DNA of 64,000 nucleotides, from the NCBI GenBank assembly GCA_016841725.1, contig JAENYP010000013.1, forward strand, positions 62,001 through 126,000, in the 5' to 3' direction. This document shows positions 44,864 to 54,926 of the stretch, piece after piece (position 1 is the first letter of the stretch; every line of letters begins with the position of its first letter). The DNA comes from Thermincola carboxydiphila. Lineage in GTDB: Bacteria; Bacillota; Thermincolia; Thermincolales; UBA2595. Position numbers and translations under genes: made by a program. The notes under the pieces are model-generated. The model made no database searches, was not told the DNA's origin, and was given only the letters and a program-made list of their open reading frames with translations.

Positions 44864-47179
44864 TCAAAACAATCCTACCACGTCAAGAGATGATTTATCT
44901 TTTTTAAGGTCGATATTGTCTAAGTCTTTGTTAAAGGAAACACTAATAAAATCCTTGTAGTCTGTAGCAAGGCTCTGCAGCTTGTCCTTCATTGTTTCCC
45001 GATCAATGCCAAAAAGTTGGGTGGGACTAATTCCAATTCTCTCTATAGTATTATCGCAGAGGTACGACAGCGTAAAGCTATAATAACCATCACTTTTTTC
45101 TGCAAATTTGTATAGAGAATAAAGAATTATAAGTGGATCTGGATTATCCCAGGCTGTACGGGTCACGGAAACAACAGACTTGCCTTTGATATCACATATT
45201 CCAACTTCTAGATCTGTACCGATCGGTGAGTAACGAAAAGTTTCTTTTAGTGATGTTACCGCATTCTCCCTTGTTGAAATAGACTGTGTATCGCCTAATA
45301 ATGTTACAATGCTATTGGTGTCATAGGTCATATTAAATTTTATATTTTGTACGTACCATTTCACAATCGTGGAGTTGTATGCAATGTTATTAAAAATAAC
45401 AGCCCATACCTTTATATCATCAATGCCTATTTGTTCTAACTTAGCAGCTAAATCATTAAACATATTGTTACTTGTAATCTCAGCCTCTTTCAACCAAACT
45501 TTAAAACCATCAAACTGGTATTTCCCTAGCTTACCACATTTCCAGAAATCGTCTTTTTCTTCAAAAAAATAGCTTAGCCAAACTTTTCTAAAACCAAAAT
45601 GTTGATACCGATTTATTCCTTTTAGGTTCACATTATTCCCTCCCATATTTACTGATAATGAATTTGCAACCAAACAACCTTTCCGCATATCTAAGCAAGA
45701 TTCACAATGGATACATTTCTTGCTTATCTTAACCCCGTTTTCATTCATCTGTAATACTCCAAATCGGCACTCGACCTTACAAACTCCACATTTCACGCAA
45801 TACGCAGTTTTGTAAAATACATTCTTAAATAAATATATAAAGCGAATAGATGCCTTGGTCCTAACATCATTCTTGATCCTGACACTTAATCTCCCTTTGT
45901 CCTCATCGACACTAAAAATATAATTACTATTGTTATATTCGATAGAATATTCATTTTCACTTACTGCTGTAACCTCTCCTATTGCCTTAATCCATTCTTT
46001 CCAATCACTATTTTGTTCGGATACATTTAATATAAGATAATCTCCTGTCGTTTGCTCAAACACTTTATTTCCGCCGTTAATTAAGTCTCGTCCTCCCATT
46101 CTTCCTTTCCAACCGCCGGTATCCATAAATTTCTGAAGTTCATTTTCACCTTTAAACTTAATTTTTGCATTTTCCCTTATGATATCGACAAAACTCTGTG
46201 AGTCAGATGTATATTTTTTATTAACAATGTACTCCCACCATTGCGATGCCATTGGGCACATCGCACATCCGACTCTCGCAACCCCGTATCTGTATGCATC
46301 GTTTAAAAGCAAGCCTTTTTCAAAAATATACAAAAAAAGTTCGTCTGTTCCCCACGTCAGTATTGGACTACAGTTAATCTGAGTTGTATGCTTTTGGCCC
46401 TCCGAAACTATTGAATAAGTCGCTCTAGCCTCGCTTTCCTCGGCGCGAACGCCATCAAAAACTAAGGCTCGCAACTTATCTTTTTCGGTTATTTCTCTTA
46501 ATTTAAGAAGTGAAGGTGCTGATTTATGGACGCTACAACACCAGCGCTGTGTTCTTCCAGGGGGCCCAAACAACCCCCAGGATACTTCAGCATCAAGATG
46601 AGATTTTGCCGTATAAAACTTTAAATCAGGCCAACGTTCGGCAGCTCGCTTCACCGCCTTATATGTATCGGAAATTTCCATGGAGGTGTCACCAAATACT
46701 ACTCTAAATTCATTATGTGGAAGGGCTTCTTGAACTAAATCGAGTAGTACAATTGAATCTTTGCCACCACTAAATGCAACATAGGTTACATCTATGTTCT
46801 TCGTTTTGTATTCATTAAAGGTTTTATAAATTAAGCCTATCGATTCTTGTATCAAACCAGTCATCAAAGCCTTATTCTTTTCTATCATAGCATCAATTTT
46901 AACTGGCTCTAGTTCTAATCCTTCCTCATACATTTTGATTATTGGCTTAGTGAAAAGTCCACCGCCTCGTGTCTCAGCTACAAGTCTACCCTTGTAAATA
47001 TATCTTCTAGCCTCAGCCCACAAAAGTGGATGTTCGGATTTCTCATATTTCCAATATTCATTAAATCCAAAGAGTTCAAGCTCTTCAAAGAATACTGGAC
47101 GCACTTCTTTAGTAACTCCCGCAACCTTAGTTGTTAAAACATAGCCACCGGTATCAATATCCCATTCATAGTTATACAT
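44864..47179 (-). CDS. brxP: BREX type 4 PAPS-reductase-like protein BrxP with ferredoxin insert
   Basis: About 771 residues. YVAFSGGKDSIVLLDLV near 150 is the PP-loop of PAPS reductase/DndC-like enzymes, with CSVHK and CAMCPMASQWW as cysteine motifs. In the middle CVKCGVCKVEC and CIHCESC form two 4Fe-4S ferredoxin sets. The C-terminal 250 residues are unrecognised. I use the ATG at 47177-47179, 13 bases after GGAGGAG, not the longer frame. This gene defines BREX type 4. By analogy with DndC it may handle sulfur on DNA, an inference only. Confidence 0.88.
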   Translation of the reverse strand: MYNYEWDIDTGGYVLTTKVAGVTKEVRPVFFEELELFGFNEYWKYEKSEHPLLWAEARRYIYKGRLVAETRGGGLFTKPIIKMYEEGLELEPVKIDAMIEKNKALMTGLIQESIGLIYKTFNEYKTKNIDVTYVAFSGGKDSIVLLDLVQEALPHNEFRVVFGDTSMEISDTYKAVKRAAERWPDLKFYTAKSHLDAEVSWGLFGPPGRTQRWCCSVHKSAPSLLKLREITEKDKLRALVFDGVRAEESEARATYSIVSEGQKHTTQINCSPILTWGTDELFLYIFEKGLLLNDAYRYGVARVGCAMCPMASQWWEYIVNKKYTSDSQSFVDIIRENAKIKFKGENELQKFMDTGGWKGRMGGRDLINGGNKVFEQTTGDYLILNVSEQNSDWKEWIKAIGEVTAVSENEYSIEYNNSNYIFSVDEDKGRLSVRIKNDVRTKASIRFIYLFKNVFYKTAYCVKCGVCKVECRFGVLQMNENGVKISKKCIHCESCLDMRKGCLVANSLSVNMGGNNVNLKGINRYQHFGFRKVWLSYFFEEKDDFWKCGKLGKYQFDGFKVWLKEAEITSNNMFNDLAAKLEQIGIDDIKVWAVIFNNIAYNSTIVKWYVQNIKFNMTYDTNSIVTLLGDTQSISTRENAVTSLKETFRYSPIGTDLEVGICDIKGKSVVSVTRTAWDNPDPLIILYSLYKFAEKSDGYYSFTLSYLCDNTIERIGISPTQLFGIDRETMKDKLQSLATDYKDFISVSFNKDLDNIDLKKDKSSLDVVGLF

Positions 47180-47257
47180 TTGTTGTCTCCTCCAATTAAG
47201 CCACGTCATTTAAGTTATAATAAATTGAAAACCCCGGCCGTTATGAGCTAACGAAGA

Positions 47258-50074
47258 TTACTCGTCCCCAGCCAACATATCCTCAACAGTGTACCCTTTA
47301 TCAAAAAATGATTGAGGTATGCTATTGACAATTAAGTCTTGATTTAAGAGAAATTTTCTCATCTCTTCTATATTCTTAAACAAGTTGTACTTAGTTTCCT
47401 GCTTCAATGCATGGTATAAAAGTTCCTCATAATCATTGACTTCACTGCTAACGTCAACAATCACTTCATTTAAGTAGCGATAATCAGTTGCGGTGTTGAT
47501 AATTTTTAACCGCTTACAATAATACTTAACTATAGAAACCAGTAAAAATTGGTTCCATTTTATGTCAATATCCGGATAAAACATAAAATCCGAATCCTTT
47601 TTAACAGCAAGATAACCCTGACTACCAACCAAAACCAAGGTTATTTCCTCAATATTTTTTATTGTATCTTCCGGTAAATTAAGCCTGTCTGTTCTAAGTA
47701 GTACATCACTGTCAATCCGAATAAACTCATCACTTATTTCATCAAGCAAAGCACCTATGCTAATTGCTCCCCGTCTGATACTCTCGACATACTCCTTAAA
47801 ATCGGTAATAGAAAGCTCATCAAATCCTGATAGATATTCCCGTAATACCGTATTAAACGTAGTTGCCATCGAACCCCTTGGAGCAATATAAGGACGGTTA
47901 AACTCGTAATCTTCGGGGAAGAGATAATTAAAAACACTAAATAGTGCAGTAGGGTCATACACATTGTTAGTCGATAGAAATTCAGTTTCGTACGTGTATA
48001 TATCGCTGTATATTTTTTGAACAGAGGCGGAACCTTGGGCTGTATATTGATCTAGAAGTTTCTTAAAACGTCCTCTTGTCAGGGAGTCCAAAACAAGATG
48101 TTCCGAGTGAAGATATTTTCTATAGTCCCACATCAAGATATTCGGATTATTTGATATCGCCGAAAAAAGAACTGCTTCTGTTAATCCCGGAAATTGCGCC
48201 TTAATTTCTTCTTTAGTAACAATCTGTTTTTTTTCTTTAATAAAATCCTCAATCAAAGTTTTTATATCTTCTTCACTGTTCGTATCCTTAATTAAAGTAT
48301 CCTTTGTATAGAGGAAATCATTTGGATATTTGTATTTAATCACACCCTGTAAATAGAAACGATTGTTTACACTGGTCTTTTCTAACAGTTCAGTTTTAAA
48401 CCTCTCAAATAGCTCTGCGAACATGATGACATTTCTTTCGCTGCCAATGATAAAATCATATATTTGATCAAATGTTTTCTGATCATATCTAATTCTACTT
48501 GGTAAAATATATTTGCCCCTATCACAAAGGACGGTTAGTGCGGCTATCCTTGCACATATAGCCCTATCATTATCGGGTAGATCAATATCATCCCCGAAAA
48601 GAATTTTAGAATAATCTCTAAAACGCATCATCTCAAAATCGTCAAATAGCTTGATACCATAAGGGTAATATTTCTCCAATATTTTTAAATAAGCGTTAGC
48701 CTTATTTATTTTCTTTGTTGAAAAAATATTCCCTGTAAGAGTACAGTCAGACAAAATTACCTTTTCGATTAAATTGTAATTGACGTCAGTAGAAAGCGAT
48801 TCCAATGCTTTTTGAACGTAAGACCCAAGTTCTGATGCCTCAAAGACATCTGGTAACAATTCTATATATTTAGATATTTGGTTATACCATGCGCCATCAC
48901 CAACCGCAAAGCCATCAAGTTTCTCTAACCACTTTATTTCTGGGACGTCGCTTTGTCTCAAACAGTAAACAATAATGTTTGATAAATCTCCCATTAACTT
49001 CTTAATATCATCAGCAGATAAAAAACCAAAATTTTCACTAAATGCATAGCAAATATAATGGGGGGAGAATTTAGAGAGGTAGCGTTCAAACTGGCGTAAA
49101 ACTTTTAACTCTATTTGGCGAACTCGTTCACGTGTAATGTTAAATTCATTTCCGATTTCTTCAAGCGTATATCCTTCGATACGCTTTATTAAAACTTCTT
49201 TTTCTCTGTCCTTTTTAAAAATGGTCGGTAATTCTTTTAATATTAAATTTTTTATATCTTTGGACAGCCATTTCATAAAATCTGTTAAGTCGGTCACTTC
49301 AGTTGGATAAGTGTCTATGGAACATAAGTTCTTTAGCTGTTTTACATAGCTCACTCGATGTTCTTCCAATAACTGTAAAAGACCTTGATTCTCCTCGTTG
49401 CTTTTAAAGGCCAAAACCAGCGGTGGTATTTTTGCATCGTGGTTACTCACATCAATGGCTGAGAAAAGCTGATTTAATTCTGCCCTGACCTTCTGTACAC
49501 GTAAATACTCTTTCGAGTATGACTGTAATATAGAAATTAAATCTATAACTCCTTCATGGTTTTCTAAGCACCAGCTAAACATTTCTTCTCCTAAAATATG
49601 TAAAACTTTTTCATTAGTCTCGATACTTAACTTAACAGACTCAGTTGAATTTTCTTCAAGCGGGTCAGTTTTCATTACCTTTTTGTACTCATTTAAGTAT
49701 TTGTCCCTAATAGCTGAAAACCTATCGTATGTAAGATAATCTTTTGTTTCAAATAATTCGTGTAATTTGCCCCGATTAAATGAAGATACATCGAACTGTT
49801 TACTTAAATGTTCATAGACTTCCTCAACTTTAACTGTTTTCTTACCTTCGAAGATTTTCTCAGTGTCTTCTATTATCCATTTGATTAAAACAATACGCCT
49901 TGCACTGCACTTGTAAAATAATTTGGAATTTAGGTTTATAATTTTATACTCTTCATAAGTCAAACCATCCCACTTGTTAGGAAATTCAATTGCATAGACA
50001 GGTACAAAAGAGTGATTCATACAAAAGAAACCTTCAAATTTTTTTATTAATTCAGCTAAATGGTCAATGTTCAT
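47258..50074 (-). CDS. Large BREX-associated protein with sigma-70 region-4-like HTH
   Basis: About 938 residues from the ATG at 50072-50074 (MNIDHLAELIKKFEGFF); a longer TTG-started frame exists but lacks a ribosome site. Near residues 305-345 is a clear sigma region 4: IKRIEGYTLEEIGNEFNITRERVRQIELKVLRQF. The C-terminal two thirds are helical with winged-helix-like repeats and unrecognised. First gene of the BREX operon, 78 bases before BrxP. It could control the operon or bind DNA as part of the defence complex. Confidence 0.75.
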   Translation of the reverse strand: MNIDHLAELIKKFEGFFCMNHSFVPVYAIEFPNKWDGLTYEEYKIINLNSKLFYKCSARRIVLIKWIIEDTEKIFEGKKTVKVEEVYEHLSKQFDVSSFNRGKLHELFETKDYLTYDRFSAIRDKYLNEYKKVMKTDPLEENSTESVKLSIETNEKVLHILGEEMFSWCLENHEGVIDLISILQSYSKEYLRVQKVRAELNQLFSAIDVSNHDAKIPPLVLAFKSNEENQGLLQLLEEHRVSYVKQLKNLCSIDTYPTEVTDLTDFMKWLSKDIKNLILKELPTIFKKDREKEVLIKRIEGYTLEEIGNEFNITRERVRQIELKVLRQFERYLSKFSPHYICYAFSENFGFLSADDIKKLMGDLSNIIVYCLRQSDVPEIKWLEKLDGFAVGDGAWYNQISKYIELLPDVFEASELGSYVQKALESLSTDVNYNLIEKVILSDCTLTGNIFSTKKINKANAYLKILEKYYPYGIKLFDDFEMMRFRDYSKILFGDDIDLPDNDRAICARIAALTVLCDRGKYILPSRIRYDQKTFDQIYDFIIGSERNVIMFAELFERFKTELLEKTSVNNRFYLQGVIKYKYPNDFLYTKDTLIKDTNSEEDIKTLIEDFIKEKKQIVTKEEIKAQFPGLTEAVLFSAISNNPNILMWDYRKYLHSEHLVLDSLTRGRFKKLLDQYTAQGSASVQKIYSDIYTYETEFLSTNNVYDPTALFSVFNYLFPEDYEFNRPYIAPRGSMATTFNTVLREYLSGFDELSITDFKEYVESIRRGAISIGALLDEISDEFIRIDSDVLLRTDRLNLPEDTIKNIEEITLVLVGSQGYLAVKKDSDFMFYPDIDIKWNQFLLVSIVKYYCKRLKIINTATDYRYLNEVIVDVSSEVNDYEELLYHALKQETKYNLFKNIEEMRKFLLNQDLIVNSIPQSFFDKGYTVEDMLAGDE

Positions 50075-50192
50075 GTTGTTCTCACCACCAGACCGATTGT
50101 TGCTTGTAAAAAAACTACCAATTCTGTTTATATTCAACAAATCATTGCGTTTTCCTTGATAAAATTCCTATTTATCTCGACAAAATAGCTAA

Positions 50193-50205
50193 GTTCTGTC
50201 AGAAC
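50193..50205. promoter_or_regulatory. Palindrome upstream of the BREX operon
   Basis: GTTCTGTCAGAAC, a perfect 6-1-6 palindrome, lies about 120 bases before the first BREX gene. It is a candidate operator; the -10/-35 boxes are not clear. Confidence 0.35.
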
Positions 50206-50547
50206 AAGTATAGAACAATTCAGTTAGAGGTACCGCTAACTTGTTTAAGTCGAAATTAATTTTAATTCACGCATAAAGGGGCTAGCAGTGTTTAAGCTAA
50301 ACCACGGTTTAACCCCCCAATTTTGGAGTCATATACCCTTATTCTCAATAATTCGTAGAATCTCATTATTTTTTCTGCCGGATTAATTCTGTAATTAGGG
50401 GATTGGCCACCTGTGGTGTCCAACCGCCCTTTTCCATTATAATTCCAGGCGTTCCGTCAAGCACGAAGCCTCCTAGGGTCTCTAATCTCCCTGGCGGTCG
50501 ATAAGATTCCCTACGTCGATTACGAACTAGTATAGGGTGCTTTAATA
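50206..50547. other. Gene-free stretch between BREX and the IS3 copy
   Basis: About 340 bases. I see no frame, no hairpin with a T-run and no matching inverted repeat for the IS3 element. Confidence 0.4.
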
Positions 50548-51480
50548 CTATACCTTGACTACAAACGGTTTAACAAGGTTATGACTGAAGGCATCTGTAA
50601 ATTCTGCCGGTGATAAGTCGTAAAGACTGCCATGAATTCTACGATGGTTGTAGAAATAGATATAATCTGTTACAGCTTTATACGCTTGCTGATAGGTCAT
50701 AAATTCCTGACAGCTCAAACATTCACGTTCCAGGATTGAATGAAATGACTCAATATGTGCATTTTTATTGGGCGTCTTTGGTGGAATTCGCTCATGTTCT
50801 GTTTCTAAAGTAGAACAGGCTTCTTCAAAGGCATGGCTAATAAACTGGGGACCATTGTCTGAACGTATTATAGGCCGAGATGAGCGTTCAAATAATTGCC
50901 GCTTGAACAATGCCCTTTGTAATACCTGTGCTGCATGTCTGCCTTCACAGGATAACCCAATGTGATAATCTACAATGGCACGGTCGTAAACATCTATGAT
51001 ACACATGAGATAAAAGAATCGTTTTTCCCCAGTGATAAAACCATATTTATGATCTATTTCCCAAAGCTGATTAGGACTGGTAACCTCCCGGTTATTGGCA
51101 AGCCTTCTGGGGTGTTTGATTTTTATCCGCCTTTGTGGGCGTAAGATATCAAGTTCCTTACAGAGTCGGTACACCTTTTTCTTGTTAATCACCAGTTTAT
51201 ATTGTTTGCGTAAACAAACAGTCAGCTTGCGATATCCGTAAGCAAAGCCTTCCCCGGCAACAAGTCCCAGAAGCCATTCTCTAATTTGTTCATCACTTAC
51301 CGGAGTACCATTCCAGGTCATTGCAAAACCACGGAATCGGTCTTCCGCCATTATATTTGCGTTCCTTCAGCTCATGTTTACGCTGTTGGTAGTATGTGGC
51401 TTCATTTACACCGACAATCCGCAGTACCAGAGCAATTGCATATCCCCGCGCAATCCATTTGTCGGCTATTTCAATTTTGT
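50548..51480 (-). pseudogene. IS3-family transposase OrfB, frameshifted
   Basis: The 267-residue C-terminal frame contains the rve integrase core: NQLWEIDHKYGFITG, RSDNGPQFIS and ERIPPKTPNKNAHIESFHSIL (DDE). The N-terminal part lies in another frame (SDKIEIADKWIARGYAIALVL...KYNGGRPIP) and joins it only if one extra base near 51331 is removed; as it stands the frame runs into a stop after WYSGK. So this copy probably makes no full OrfAB fusion. Confidence 0.8.
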
Positions 51481-51813
51481 CCGAAAGGCGGGGTTGTTCT
51501 TTTTTAACAGATCACGAAGAATCTCTATCTCAAGGTCTTTTTCTCCCAATATGCGTTTTAACTTATCATTTTCATTCTCAAGTTGCTGATATTCCTGGGG
51601 AGACGGTAAATAAGCATTCACCTTTTTAGCATTCGGGGCTGCATTCTGCCATCCGCGATGTTTAGCCTCCCGAACCCAACGGTTAAGCATTTTAGGGTCA
51701 ATTCCATGACGTCTGGCAACCTGTGTTTGATTACCCGCTTCCGCTGCTTCCTGGATTAACTGTTGTTTAAATTCTTGTGTGTAACGTTTACGTTGCATGT
51801 TTATCCCCTCCAT
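51466..51813 (-). CDS. IS3-family OrfA (HTH protein)
   Basis: 115 residues: RKRYTQEFKQQLIQEAAEAGNQTQVARRHG is the insertion-sequence HTH and the tail ENENDKLKRILGEKDLEIEILRDLLKK is the leucine zipper. A-AAA-AAG at 51499-51505 on the minus strand is the classical -1 frameshift site joining OrfA to OrfB. Start at MQRKRYT (ATG near 51798) is also possible. Confidence 0.85.
   Translation of the reverse strand: MEGINMQRKRYTQEFKQQLIQEAAEAGNQTQVARRHGIDPKMLNRWVREAKHRGWQNAAPNAKKVNAYLPSPQEYQQLENENDKLKRILGEKDLEIEILRDLLKKNNPAFRTKLK
51499..51505 (-). promoter_or_regulatory. Programmed -1 ribosomal frameshift site (AAAAAAG)
   Basis: The heptamer AAAAAAG near the end of orfA lies where the OrfB frame (-1) opens. 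Standard for IS3 elements. Confidence 0.75.
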
Positions 51814-51934
51814 GTTTTTATTCTATCCAATAAGGGGATAAGACTCAAATCTTATTACGGGGCTATAGAGTTTTCAGGTAGTGTCAACGACAAAGACAAG
51901 GGGGACAAGCTCTACAAATTAAAAGATACCGTAA

Positions 51935-52306
51935 TTGCACGAACTTGTGAAACAAGGAAAGGCTCAAATAGAAGGGGTTCATACGCAGATTTTCCAAGTT
52001 GAGCAGAATACAAAACCCAGTCAGCAAAACTGGGAATACACAGAAGAATACGATGAAAATTTTGAAGATTACTTTTCCGATGATGAAGAAGAACCAGATA
52101 TCAGTATAATCGAAATACACAACCGTCTTGTACTAATGAATTTTTGCGGTTTCCGATTCCATATTGCCTTAGAATTATTTCGAGAAGATAAAAGCAACCT
52201 GCCTGATCTCGGTAAATTTGATGATTTAATCGATGTCAAACGTTCAGGCAACTTATCAATTGGATTTAACCAAGCGGTTGACATCTTGAGCAGTTCATCA
52301 AAGTGA
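51935..52306 (+). CDS. Hypothetical acidic protein, perhaps truncated at its start
   Basis: A 123-residue frame with an unusually acidic middle (EYDENFEDYFSDDEEEPDIS) and a folded-looking tail (NRLVLMNFCGFRFHIALELF...). It starts at TTG with no clear ribosome site, and the IS3 element ends about 50 bases upstream, so the original 5' end may have been lost. I do not recognise it. A terminator follows at 52658. Confidence 0.4.
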   Translation: MHELVKQGKAQIEGVHTQIFQVEQNTKPSQQNWEYTEEYDENFEDYFSDDEEEPDISIIEIHNRLVLMNFCGFRFHIALELFREDKSNLPDLGKFDDLIDVKRSGNLSIGFNQAVDILSSSSK

Positions 52307-52657
52307 ATGAATTAACTGCTTCAAAACCCAAGGCTTAATTTTTCCCGAAAGACAATCTTTAAAAGCGGGGATAAAAATCCCCCGGCCATCTCCCGGCAGA
52401 ACCCTGTCAGTGCTCAGGTTGCTCTCAAGCAGAGCCCTATCCCCCTGTCAGGCAAGAGCCATTTATACTATTGCCAAATTAACGAGTAAAAGTTTGACTT
52501 TTTAACTCTAGAGCAGTTATTTTCAACCTTTCCTTACCCATAGCTAGGTAGTGAATTTATTTTCAAGAATTTATCCCAATGGTAACCATTACGTTAGCTT
52601 CTTCTATTAAGCCATTTAAACAATAACTTTATTAATTCGTACCAGTCTTCAATAAAC

Positions 52658-52724
52658 GAGAAAACTCTAGATTTCTCTAGAGTTTCTCCAAGTTAGATTA
52701 GGTCCAGAGACCTTGGAGTTTTTT
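52658..52724 (+). terminator. Paired hairpins with T-run
   Basis: A strong hairpin (GAGAAAACTCTAGA...TCTAGAGTTTCTC, 52658-52688) overlaps a second one (CTCCAAG...CTTGGAG, 52686-52718) that ends in TTTTTT. The overlap of the two stems would let them compete, as in attenuators. Confidence 0.6.
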
Positions 52725-52951
52725 AACTCCCATATTAGTTACTTTTATTTTATCAGTCTTGTTTCATATTGTCAATTGGCCGAATGTCAATATTTTGAAG
52801 TGCTTTTGTAGATATTCGCTCTAGAGCAGAGCCACTTACCGCACGCCTGTCACTAAAGCGGATATCCTTTATTTGCTAACGTTTTTTTATATTCAATATA
52901 TTGTCCCAATATTTGTTATCTTGCTAAATGTATAGGGGAAAAGGTATTGTC

Positions 52952-52989
52952 AAACAAGGGCAGCCCACAAAAGAGGCCTGCCCTTGTTT
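52952..52989. terminator. Bidirectional terminator
   Basis: Perfect 12-bp stem AAACAAGGGCAG/CTGCCCTTGTTT with a 14-base loop and T/A tails on both sides. It would also end minus-strand transcription after the methyltransferase gene. Confidence 0.7.
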
Positions 52990-53193
52990 TCAGGAAAGAA
53001 AACTAATTATTATGTTCCCTTATATATCCGTTTGGTTCAACAATGAATTCTTTAAAATCCCACTCAATACCTAACTGAACACAAATCGAATATTGAATAA
53101 AGAGTCTTAAGATTTTTGTTGAGCTCATTGTAATTACTCAATATTTTTTTGTTTTTTAATCTTTGTTTAGCGCTATTTTCAAGTGGTCAGCCA

Positions 53194-54296
53194 TTAACAT
53201 ATAACCGTCCCTTCTGCCACAGCTTTAAGCACTTGCTCTACTGCCCTGCCAAGCCCTAGCGGAACAGCGTTACCAATTTGACGGTAACAGTTACCAACAG
53301 TGCCTTCAATTGTCCAAGAGTCAGGGAATTGCTGTATCCTCGCATATTCACGGACAGATAGGGGTCTGTCTTGAGTCGGATGGCAAAACATGGTTGCTTT
53401 TTGCACCGGACTCGTTACAAGAGTCGGGGATGGTTGTTCATAATCCAAACGGCGGTAAAAACCAACTTTACCTCCACCGCTTTTATACGCCCCGCCCATT
53501 GCTTGCTCCACCAAATCCGGTGGTAAGTTCCTCCAGTTCCCTCCCATCGGGACAAGGCGTAAATAATTCAACCTTGCTGGCGAGAATGTTGCACATAAAC
53601 CAGTGGTATTTTCTAAGTCCTCTATGGCTTTCCTTAATATAACCCATCTGTAATTAGGGTTTTGATGGAAGTGGAAATGTGTAGGCTTTGGTAGAAAAAT
53701 GTCCTCGTGGTCACGAGAACCGATTATTAAGAGCCGCTCCCGGAACTGTGGGACACCATAATGGACAGCATCAAGAATTCCGTAAGCCAGCTTATATCCC
53801 AATTCCTGAAAAGTGTCTTTTATAACTTGGAATACTGAGCCAGGTAATTCTTCAAGTTTCTGTGGCTTTCCTTTCCTTTCTTTCAGAGGAATATGCTTTA
53901 TAGCAGCAGATACTAAGCCTTTAACATTCTCCATGACGAAGAAACGAGGCCTGGAAACCCGTATTACGTGGCAAAATTCCATAAATAAGCTTCCACGGGG
54001 ATCATTTGTTCCTAAACGCTTCCCTGCAGTACTAAATGGCTGGCACGGGGGTCCACCAACTACGGCAAAAGCATCACGGGCGCTAATCCTGCTGGTTTTA
54101 GTAAAAAATTACAAAACTGGTCTTCAGCTATTAACTTACGTATATCCCCAAGGATAAAAGGTCTATTATTTGCAGAAGCAGTTTTGGCACACCAAGGGTC
54201 AAAGTCCTGTCCAATCTTAATCTCCAGACCGGCTTTTTCTAATCCTAGGTCTAACCCCATTGCACCACTGAAAAGAGATATTACCGGAAATGACAT
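53194..54296 (-). pseudogene. C5-cytosine DNA methyltransferase, frameshifted
   Basis: All major m5C-MTase motifs are present, in two frames: VISLFSGAMGLDLGLEKAG (motif I) in the first 78 codons; then, after a shift near 54065-54080, AVVGGPPCQPFSTAGKR (motif IV with the catalytic Cys), FVMENVKGL (VI), QFRERLLIIG (VIII), RPLSVREYARIQQFPDSW (IX) and QIGNAVPLGLGRAVEQ (X). A one-base loss (or two-base gain) just before motif IV makes the protein stop at VMLLP. Apart from that nothing is decayed, so the shift is recent or a sequencing error. GGAGG precedes the ATG. Confidence 0.88.
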
Positions 54297-54309
54297 CGTA
54301 TTGTGCCTC

Positions 54310-54477
54310 CTAAGCTATAGTAATATTTGATAGATAAGACTCAGGTATTTCCTTTGTGCAACGCAGCATTACTTTTATATCCCCTTTTCGCTGTTGATAT
54401 GTGTATGTAACATTGTCTAATAATTTTTCAAGCTTTCTAAAGGGGATATGCCCTATACCTCCATTGGATTTATGTTT
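54310..54477 (-). pseudogene. 3' fragment of an unknown gene upstream of the methyltransferase
   Basis: A 55-codon frame (SNGGIGHIPFRKLEKLLDNV...RCTKEIPESYLSNITIA, stop TAG 54310-54312) ends 13 bases before the methyltransferase ATG. Upstream, coding-like sequence (DNYFEDGGSNKNINP) continues in another frame, so the gene has decayed. Family unknown. Confidence 0.35.
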
Positions 54478-54600
54478 TTATTAGAGCCACCGTCTTCAAA
54501 ATAATTGTCAATACTTACTCATATCAAGTCTGGGCATTTTTATTTAACTATTCCGAAGGGTGAGAGCCACCGCTCCGACCAAGGAACCCCTTATCCATCT

Positions 54601-54702
54601 TAATAGAAATTTACTGAAATATTTTGATCAATCGAGGAATGCTATCGCCCCGAAATCGGCTGCGTCCTTGATAGAATCAAAATATTTCAGTCTTCTATTA
54701 TT
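54601..54702. other. Long-stem inverted repeat, possible structured RNA or small mobile element
   Basis: CTGAAATATTTTGAT (54614-54628) is exactly complementary to ATCAAAATATTTCAG (54676-54690); TAATAGAA/TTCTATTA flank it, and inside lie ATCGAGG/CCTTGAT and GCC/GGC pairs. The whole would fold into one roughly 100-nt hairpin. No gene overlaps it. Confidence 0.55.
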
Positions 54703-54926
54703 AAAATAGTGTAATGCTATAAATGATATGGCATTCAAACCGGAACGGTGAATCATTTCGCCGGAAGCCGGGCTCAATATTCAACGGAACGGTGGTTACT
54801 ATTGACCGATATTTTCACGGTAGAATCCACTAACTCTCCAGTGAACCTGTTAGTCTCATGGGGTGTGTGCCTAGGTCAAAATATTGACCGTTAATTTTCC
54901 CTTCGTACAGGTTCCATGAAATGACA
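54703..54926. other. Gene-free stretch with repeated GGAACGGTG
   Basis: GGAACGGTG occurs at about 54741 and 54785, the second followed by GTTACTATTGACCG. Repeats of this kind recur at the ends of some IS21-type elements, so an IS scar is possible. No frame is present. Confidence 0.3.

Larger units (their letters stand above)
52307..53193. other. Long gene-free stretch (about 890 bases)
   Basis: No convincing frame on either strand. It contains the two intrinsic terminators listed separately, one bidirectional, and otherwise A+T-rich spacer. Confidence 0.55.

Noticed and set aside
44864-47179. dnd phosphorothioation system (DndC-like PP-loop)
   Set aside because: dndB, dndD and dndE are absent and the neighbours are BrxC, PglZ and BrxL, so BREX type 4 fits better.
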